Shown piece after piece: positions 58,741-64,000 of a stretch of DNA of 64,000 nt. Both the position numbers and the translations under genes were made by a program. The stretch lies in NCBI RefSeq assembly GCF_006715095.1, contig NZ_VFMO01000001.1, positions 1,054,001-1,118,000 of the forward strand, given 5' to 3'. The notes beneath the pieces were generated by a model. That model was given only the letters and a program-made list of their open reading frames with translations. It was not told the origin of the DNA and did no database searches. Each line of letters opens with the position of its first letter. Within the stretch, counting starts at the first letter, position 1. This stretch comes from Yimella lutea. Its GTDB lineage: Bacteria > Actinomycetota > Actinomycetes > Actinomycetales > Dermatophilaceae.

Positions 58741-60120
58741 ATGGGTGAGCACACTGGTCGTAAGCCGCGCGTCGTCGTCCTCGGTGGTGGGTTCGGAGGT
58801 CTGTCGACCGTCCGGGCACTGCGCAAGGTGGATGTCGATGTCATCCTCATTGACCGGCACACGTACAACACCTTTCAGCCGTTGCTGTACCAGGTGGCCA
58901 CCGCCACCCTGAACCCCGGCGATGTCACGTGGTTCCTGCGTGCGGTGCGCGAGCACAATCCGCGGGTCCGGTTCATCAACGGCGACGTCGAGACGATCGA
59001 CCACGGCGCCCGACAGGTCAAGCTTGAGGGCGGGGAGTCCGTCGACTTCGACCACCTGGTGATCGCCACCGGCGTGACCGCGAACTTCTTCGGCATCCCC
59101 GGCGCCGACGAGCACGCACTGCCGCTCTACACCCGCGCGCAGGCGCTCGAGGTGCGTGATCGTCTGTTCACCGGGCTGGAGTACGCCGCCGCGCACCGCA
59201 AGGGCGAGGACGTCCGGGTCGTGGTGGTCGGTGGGGGAGCGACCGGTGTGGAGACCGCCGGCGCGTTGGCCGAACTGCGCAACAACGACATGCCGGTGAC
59301 CTACCCCGAGCTCGAACGCAGCCGCACGCACGTGACGCTGATCGAGATGGCGCCGCACCTACTGGCTGCGTTCGGCGAGAAGAGCCGCGACTACGCGCGC
59401 CGTTCGCTGGAGAAGCGTGACGTCGACCTGCGCCTCAACACCACGGTGAAGCAGGTGCGCAGCGACGGCGTCGTCGTGAACGACGGCGAGTTCATCCCGG
59501 CCGGTGTGGTCATCTGGGCCAGCGGGATCAAGGCGCCGGACGAGGTGGCGAACTGGGGCGTGCCGCAGGGGCGGGGCGGACGCATCGAGGTCGACGACCA
59601 CCTGCGGGTCAAGGGACTGAAGAACGTGTTCGCGGTCGGAGACATCTCGGTCGAGGACGGCGACCGCGCGTTGCCGCAGCTCGCGCAGCCCGCGCTCCAG
59701 GGCGGCGCGTACGTCGCCAAACTGATCCGCAACGAGATGAACGGTGAGCAGACCGCCCCGTTCGAGTACAAGGACAAGGGCATCCTGGCCACCATCGGAC
59801 GCAGTTCCGCAGTGGCCGAAGCGACGAATCTGCCTCGGATGCAAGGCTTTCCGGCGTGGGTGGTGTGGACCGGAGTGCACGTGTTCACGCTCCTCGGGGT
59901 CCGCAACCGCGCTGCCGCGATGGTCAACCTCGGCGCGCGCTACCTGTTCTGGCACCGCAGCCACAACGCGATCGTCGGCGACACCCCGACCGCGCAGACG
60001 CTGCGTCCGGAGCAGATGCAGCACCTCATGGCAGAGGGTGACGCCTCGCCGGTGGCCATCGAGGGCGACGGTACGCCGGCTGCACTGGCCGATCGCGGCG
60101 AAACAGGGCCGCACTCCTGA
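58741..60120 (+). CDS. ndh: Type II NADH:quinone oxidoreductase (NAD(P)/FAD-dependent)
   Basis: Membrane-associated single-subunit NADH dehydrogenase. 459 residues from ATG 58741. FAD fold VVVLGGGFGGLSTV (10-23), NTFQPLLYQVATATL quinone-site motif, LVIATG, second Rossmann VVVVGGGATGVETAG, VFAVGDIS and LPQLAQPALQGG. C-terminal amphipathic region with LFWHRSHN. Unusual location between secY and adk, where no gene normally sits. Confidence 0.92.
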   Translation: MGEHTGRKPRVVVLGGGFGGLSTVRALRKVDVDVILIDRHTYNTFQPLLYQVATATLNPGDVTWFLRAVREHNPRVRFINGDVETIDHGARQVKLEGGESVDFDHLVIATGVTANFFGIPGADEHALPLYTRAQALEVRDRLFTGLEYAAAHRKGEDVRVVVVGGGATGVETAGALAELRNNDMPVTYPELERSRTHVTLIEMAPHLLAAFGEKSRDYARRSLEKRDVDLRLNTTVKQVRSDGVVVNDGEFIPAGVVIWASGIKAPDEVANWGVPQGRGGRIEVDDHLRVKGLKNVFAVGDISVEDGDRALPQLAQPALQGGAYVAKLIRNEMNGEQTAPFEYKDKGILATIGRSSAVAEATNLPRMQGFPAWVVWTGVHVFTLLGVRNRAAAMVNLGARYLFWHRSHNAIVGDTPTAQTLRPEQMQHLMAEGDASPVAIEGDGTPAALADRGETGPHS

Positions 60121-60249
60121 GTCGTGCCGCAGTGTCCGGCACCTGACCTGCGAGGCAGCGGGGCCGTGCCGCTCGGTAGGCTGCGCCCAGTGTTTCCATG
60201 TGTTTCCCATGGTCGAGGCAACTCGACCCTGAACTCGGAGGTTCGCTAG

Positions 60250-60822
60250 ATGCGACTGATCATCATCGGCCCGCCCGGCGCCGGCAAAGGCACGCAGGCC
60301 GAGCGCATCACGCAGCGCCACGAGATCCCGCACATCTCGACCGGTGACATCTTCCGCGCCAACATCAAGAACGAGACCGAACTCGGCAAGCAGGTGAAGT
60401 CGATCCTGGACGCCGGTGGTTACGTATCCGACGACCTCACCAACGCCATCGTGGCCGACCGCCTGAAGCAGGACGACGCGCAGAACGGCTTTCTGCTCGA
60501 CGGTTACCCGCGCACGCCGGCCCAGGTCCAGGCGCTGGACGAGATGCTCGCCGCCGAGGGCAAGAAGATCGACGCCGTGCTCGAGCTCGAGGTCGACGAC
60601 GAGGAACTCATCGCCCGTCTGCTCAAGCGTGCCCAGACCTCCGGCCGCACCGACGACACCGAGGACGTCATCCGCGACCGTCAGGCGATCTACGTCCGGG
60701 AGACGCAGCCGCTGACCACGCTCTACCGCGAGCGCGACCTGCTGGTCGCCGTCGACGGCGAGGGTGAGATGGACGAGGTCACCGAGCGCATCGAAGGCGC
60801 GTTGGCGAAGGTGGCGCAGTAA
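60250..60822 (+). CDS. adk: Adenylate kinase
   Basis: AMP + ATP to 2 ADP. 190 residues: P-loop [10 protein letters not shown] at 7-16, [18 protein letters not shown], and a short lid ([18 protein letters not shown]) typical of the short form. Starts 129 bp after ndh with GGAGG upstream; followed by map. Confidence 0.97.
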   Translation: MRLIIIGPPGAGKGTQAERITQRHEIPHISTGDIFRANIKNETELGKQVKSILDAGGYVSDDLTNAIVADRLKQDDAQNGFLLDGYPRTPAQVQALDEMLAAEGKKIDAVLELEVDDEELIARLLKRAQTSGRTDDTEDVIRDRQAIYVRETQPLTTLYRERDLLVAVDGEGEMDEVTERIEGALAKVAQ

Positions 60823-60829
60823 GCACGTG

Positions 60830-61696
60830 ATGTTCGGACTCGGCAAGGAGAAGCTGCCGGTCAAGACGCCGGAGCAGCTGCGGCTCATGCGCAAGGCCGG
60901 CCTCGTGGTGGGGCAGTGCCTGCAGGAGGTGCGGGCCGCGGCGGTCGACGGCATCAGCACCGGCGACCTCGACGCGCTCGCCGAAGCGTTCATCCGTGCG
61001 CAGGGTGCGACGCCGTCCTTCCTGGGATACCAGGGCTTCCCGGGTTCGCTGTGCATCTCGGTGAACGAGGAAGTCGTGCACGGCATCCCGGGTGAGCGGC
61101 TGTTGAACAACGGCGACCTGGTCTCCATCGATTGCGGCGCGATCGTCGAGGGTTGGCACGGCGACTCGGCGATCTCCTTGATCGTCGGCGGTGACCTGCA
61201 CGCCCGGCCGCAGGACGTCGCGCTCTCGAAGGCGACGCACGACTCGATGTGGGCGGGCATCGGCGGGTTGCGTTCCGGCCGCGGCATCTACGAACTCGGC
61301 GGCGACATCCAGGACTCCATCGAAGCCTCGCAGCAGGCGATGAACGCCGACGGGCTCGAGGTCGCGTTCGAGATCGTCGACGGTTACACCGGCCACGGCA
61401 TCGGCCGTGAGATGCACATGGAGCCGACGGTCTACAACGAGCGCGTGAAGGCCAAGGGCCCGCAGATCCGCGCCGGCGCGACAGTCGCGATCGAGCCGAT
61501 GGTGACGCTCGGCACCTACGAGACCCACGAGTTGGGCGACGACTGGACGGTCGTCACCGAGGACGGATCGCGGGCGGCGCACTGGGAGCACACGGTAGCG
61601 CTGACCGACGACGGTCTGTGGGTGCTGACTTCTCTGGACGGTGGACGAGCCGAACTGGAAGCCCGCGGCCTGCCCTTCGGCCCGCTCGCCGACTGA
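60830..61696 (+). CDS. map: Methionine aminopeptidase (type I)
   Basis: Removes the initiator Met from nascent proteins. 288 residues from ATG 60830 (no strong ribosome site; GTG 60827 possible). Metal ligands are in SIDCGAIVEGWHGDSA, TGHGIGREMH, IEPMV and the final HWEHTVA. KTPEQLRLMRKAGLVVGQCL N-terminus. Eight bases after adk, the usual spc-alpha junction order. Confidence 0.97.
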   Translation: MFGLGKEKLPVKTPEQLRLMRKAGLVVGQCLQEVRAAAVDGISTGDLDALAEAFIRAQGATPSFLGYQGFPGSLCISVNEEVVHGIPGERLLNNGDLVSIDCGAIVEGWHGDSAISLIVGGDLHARPQDVALSKATHDSMWAGIGGLRSGRGIYELGGDIQDSIEASQQAMNADGLEVAFEIVDGYTGHGIGREMHMEPTVYNERVKAKGPQIRAGATVAIEPMVTLGTYETHELGDDWTVVTEDGSRAAHWEHTVALTDDGLWVLTSLDGGRAELEARGLPFGPLAD

Positions 61697-61760
61697 CCTC
61701 GCGCCGGGACCGCTGATTTTCTCGGAAGCTTCTGTGGTCGCCTACCAGCGCATCTCACCG

Positions 61761-61810
61761 TGGTTTCGGCGCATACGCCCTCCTTCGTCGGGCGTATGGC
61801 TCAACCAGCG
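61761..61810 (-). repeat. REP-like element, inverted orientation
   Basis: Minus-strand copy of the family: GGTTTCGGCGC (61762-61772), hairpin CATACGCCC/GGGCGTATG, then GGCTCAACCAGCG. Forms an inverted pair with the next copy. Confidence 0.85.
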
Positions 61811-61833
61811 GGGACGGGTGAGCCGAACCTTTT

Positions 61834-61882
61834 CGCTGGTTGAGCCGGGCGCCTGAGGGACGAAGGGGCACGCGCCGAAACC
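61834..61882 (+). repeat. REP-like element
   Basis: CGCTGGTTGAGCC, variable centre with GGGACGAA, then GCGCCGAAACC. With 61761-61810 it fills the 248-bp gap between map and the molybdate regulator gene. Confidence 0.85.
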
Positions 61883-61944
61883 GCTGGCATGCTCGAAGCG
61901 ACTCATGCACAGATCTCCGCAAATGAGACCTGTAGCATTCGACA

Positions 61945-62352
61945 ATGCCGCAGATACGGATCAAGGACGCCGCTGCGTTCCTCGGGGTCAGTGATGACAC
62001 GGTCCGCCGGCTGGTCGACAACGGCAGCCTCCCGGCAACGACGGACGCCAGCAATCGCAAGGTGATCGACGGACGCGTCCTCGCACAGTTCGCCAAGGAG
62101 CACCCGTCCGGCGCCATGGCCGACCCGTCGTCCGTCGGACGTTCGGCGCGCAACAGGTTCGTCGGCATCGTGACCGAGGTCATGATGGACAAGGTGATGG
62201 CGCAGGTCGAACTGCAGTGCGGACCCTTCCGCGTCGTGTCGCTCATGTCGAGCGAGGCCGCCCGCGAACTCGGCCTCGAACCCGGTTCGGTCGCGGTCGC
62301 CGTCGTGAAGTCGACCAATGTCATCGTCGAGACCGCCGGGGGCATCTCGTGA
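61945..62352 (+). CDS. HTH-TOBE (molybdate-binding) regulator, ModE/excisionase-like
   Basis: 135 residues. An N-terminal MerR/excisionase-type helix-turn-helix (RIKDAAAFLGVSDDTVRRLV, residues 5-24) is followed by one TOBE/Mop domain (RNRFVGIVTEVMMDKVMAQVE; LGLEPGSVAVAVVKSTNVIV). Probably senses molybdate and controls the modABC genes it overlaps (GTGA with modA). Single Mop domains of this type usually oligomerise to bind oxyanion. Confidence 0.9.
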   Translation: MPQIRIKDAAAFLGVSDDTVRRLVDNGSLPATTDASNRKVIDGRVLAQFAKEHPSGAMADPSSVGRSARNRFVGIVTEVMMDKVMAQVELQCGPFRVVSLMSSEAARELGLEPGSVAVAVVKSTNVIVETAGGIS

Positions 62353-63113
62353 AGATATTCTCGGCGGTCGTTGTGTGCGTGGCAGTGGCCGCTGGTACCA
62401 CCGGCTGCTCCGGCGACGAACCGGACGCGAAGGTCCTGCGGGTCTACGCGGCGGCCTCGCTGAAACAGGCCTTCACCGAGATCGGCGCGACCTTCGAGGA
62501 GAAGAACCCCGGCGTGACGGTGGAGTTCAACTTCGCCGGGTCCTCCGACCTCGCCACTCAGTTGAAACAGGGCGCGCCGGCCGACGTCTTCGCATCGGCA
62601 GATCCAGCGAACATGAAGAAGGTCGCGGACGACGGACTGCTGGCCGGCGGCTCCACGGTGTTCGCCTCGAACATCCTGCAGATCGCGGTGCCGCCGAGGA
62701 ACCCGAGGAAGATCAACTCACTCGCCGACCTCACCGGGAGCGGCATCAAGGTCGTGGTCTGCGCGCCGCAGGTGCCGTGTGGTTCAGCGACCCTGAAGGT
62801 GCTGCGTGCCGCGAGCCTCACCCTGAAACCGGTGAGCGAGGAGTCGTCGGTCACCGACGTGCTGAACAAGGTCGTCACCGGCGAGGCGGACGCCGGCCTC
62901 GTCTACCACTCCGATGTCAGGGGCGCGGCGGGCAAGGTCGAGGGCATCGACTTCGAGCAGTCGACGGCGGCGCGTAACAAGTACCCGATCGCCGTCCTCC
63001 GCGCGAGCGAGCAGTCCGATCTGGCGAAGGCATTCATCGGTGCGGTTGCCGCGCCGAAGGGGCAGAGTGTCCTGGGGCACGCCGGCTTCCAGCAAGCGTT
63101 CCGGGTCGAGTGA
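62349..63113 (+). CDS. modA: Molybdate ABC transporter substrate-binding lipoprotein
   Basis: 254 residues from GTG 62349. Signal peptide with lipobox TTGC (Cys ~19), then a ModA fold: [54 protein letters not shown] and [13 protein letters not shown]. Ser and Tyr positions of the oxyanion site are in place. Overlaps modB by GTGA. Confidence 0.94.
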   Translation: MKIFSAVVVCVAVAAGTTGCSGDEPDAKVLRVYAAASLKQAFTEIGATFEEKNPGVTVEFNFAGSSDLATQLKQGAPADVFASADPANMKKVADDGLLAGGSTVFASNILQIAVPPRNPRKINSLADLTGSGIKVVVCAPQVPCGSATLKVLRAASLTLKPVSEESSVTDVLNKVVTGEADAGLVYHSDVRGAAGKVEGIDFEQSTAARNKYPIAVLRASEQSDLAKAFIGAVAAPKGQSVLGHAGFQQAFRVE

Positions 63114-63919
63114 GGCGCGAACCCGTGCGCACAACGCGGCGATCGGACTACACCGGCCTGCCGCGGTGGGTCTACGCACCCGCGGCCCTGGGGGCGGTGT
63201 TCGTGCTGCTGCCGCTGGTCGCGATGATTGCGAAGGTCGACTGGGCGCGTTTCCCCGGACTGGTCACCTCGGATGCGTCGCGGGACGCTCTCGTCCTCAG
63301 CCTGAGGACCTCGAGCGCCTCCACCGTCCTTTGTCTGATTCTCGGCGCCCCCATGGCAATGGTGTTGGCGCGCAACAGTTTTCCCGGACAACGTGTCGTT
63401 CGATCGCTGGTGCTCCTACCCCTCGTACTGCCGCCGGTGGTCGGCGGTATCGCGCTGCTCTACACGTTCGGGCGACGCGGTCTGCTGGGCAGCACGCTCG
63501 ACGTCCTGGGCGTACAGATCGCGTTCTCGACGACCGCAGTCGTCCTCGCCCAGACCTTCGTGGCGCTGCCCTTCCTCGTGCTCAGCCTCGAAGGCACGTT
63601 GCGCAGCGTCGGTCAGCGTTACGAACAGGTGGCTTCCACACTCGGCGGCACGCCGACCTTCGTGCTCATCCGGGTGACGCTGCCGCTGGTGCTGCCCGGG
63701 GTGTTGTCCGCAGCGGTGCTCGCGTTCGCCCGCTCGCTCGGTGAGTTCGGGGCAACCCTGACCTTCGCCGGCAGCCTGCAGGGAGTCACCCGCACCCTGC
63801 CATTGGAGATCTACCTGCAACGTGAGTCGGACGCCGACGCCGCGGTCGCGCTCTCCCTCGTCCTGGTCGTGGTCGCGGTGCTCGTCGTCGCACTGGCGCA
63901 GGGCAGGCGGGACCGATGA
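63110..63919 (+). CDS. modB: Molybdate ABC transporter permease
   Basis: 269 residues from GTG 63110. Five to six membrane helices and the EAA-type loop ([20 protein letters not shown]), followed by [15 protein letters not shown] and the LPLEIYLQ motif typical of ModB/CysT permeases. Coupled to modA and modC by four-base overlaps. Confidence 0.94.
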   Translation: MRREPVRTTRRSDYTGLPRWVYAPAALGAVFVLLPLVAMIAKVDWARFPGLVTSDASRDALVLSLRTSSASTVLCLILGAPMAMVLARNSFPGQRVVRSLVLLPLVLPPVVGGIALLYTFGRRGLLGSTLDVLGVQIAFSTTAVVLAQTFVALPFLVLSLEGTLRSVGQRYEQVASTLGGTPTFVLIRVTLPLVLPGVLSAAVLAFARSLGEFGATLTFAGSLQGVTRTLPLEIYLQRESDADAAVALSLVLVVVAVLVVALAQGRRDR

Positions 63920-64000
63920 CCGGGGCTCTGTCGCTGCGGGCATCCCACGAAACCAGAGGGCTCGACGTCGCGCTCGAGGTGAAGCCGGGGGAGCACGTCG
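63916..64000 (+). CDS. modC: Molybdate ABC transporter ATP-binding protein, 5' end only
   Basis: ATG 63916 overlaps the modB stop; 28 codons remain ([18 protein letters not shown], then KPGEHV just before the expected Walker A). Assigned mainly by operon position. Confidence 0.75.
   Translation, partial: MTGALSLRASHETRGLDVALEVKPGEHV

Overview
The window is high-GC (roughly two thirds G+C) actinobacterial chromosomal DNA. Gene order in the ribosomal clusters, abundant GTG/TTG starts, a zinc-ribbon S14, and a ribosomal protein L4 that carries an extra C-terminal domain all point to Micrococcales. A relative of Dermacoccaceae or Intrasporangiaceae is my best guess, made from memory of protein families rather than from a search.

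Layout. 1-3.2 kb: sulfate activation, with cysC running left out of the window and a divergent cysDN pair. 3.3-4.0 kb: a broken TetR-type regulator. 4.0-7.2 kb (minus strand): an exopolysaccharide-type locus of processive glycosyltransferase, 52-residue membrane protein, polysaccharide deacetylase and class F sortase, preceded by a long, strongly structured leader. 7.2-9.5 kb: an ATP-grasp protein and a TerD-family protein. 9.7-13.8 kb: a secreted M23 peptidase and a two-component system whose sensor looks like two kinases fused through repeat DNA. 14-15.2 kb: a frameshifted membrane protein. 15.5-24.5 kb: an envelope glycan/glycolipid cluster with two GT2 enzymes, two large GT-C-like membrane proteins, two GtrA proteins and two methyltransferases. 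24.7-27.5 kb: two secreted paralogues with repeated PSRI-DTR-like domains.

27.8-32.2 kb is the str operon (rpsL-rpsG-fusA-tuf), closed by a textbook hairpin. 32.4-46.2 kb is accessory: a lone AbiEi/DUF559 protein between direct repeats, a lipoprotein, aspartate aminotransferase, the PEP synthase regulator with ppsA, two ABC export systems behind a sirtuin, a second AbiEi-like protein and an IS3-family insertion sequence. 46.8-52.6 kb is the S10 operon and 52.8-58.6 kb the spc operon through secY. Then come ndh, adk and map. The usual infA-rpmJ-alpha operon does not follow map. Instead the window ends in a molybdate operon (TOBE regulator, modA, modB and the start of modC).

The least expected content is the repeat DNA. 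One REP-like family (GGTTGAGCC ... GCCGAAACC around a variable hairpin) occurs intergenically and also inside cysC and the sensor kinase, where its arm has been amplified in 24-bp or 21-bp steps that keep the frame. A second element is a nested palindrome. One copy is intact at 9.6 kb. The other is split exactly at its hairpin loop by the IS3-family element, with a TATA target duplication.
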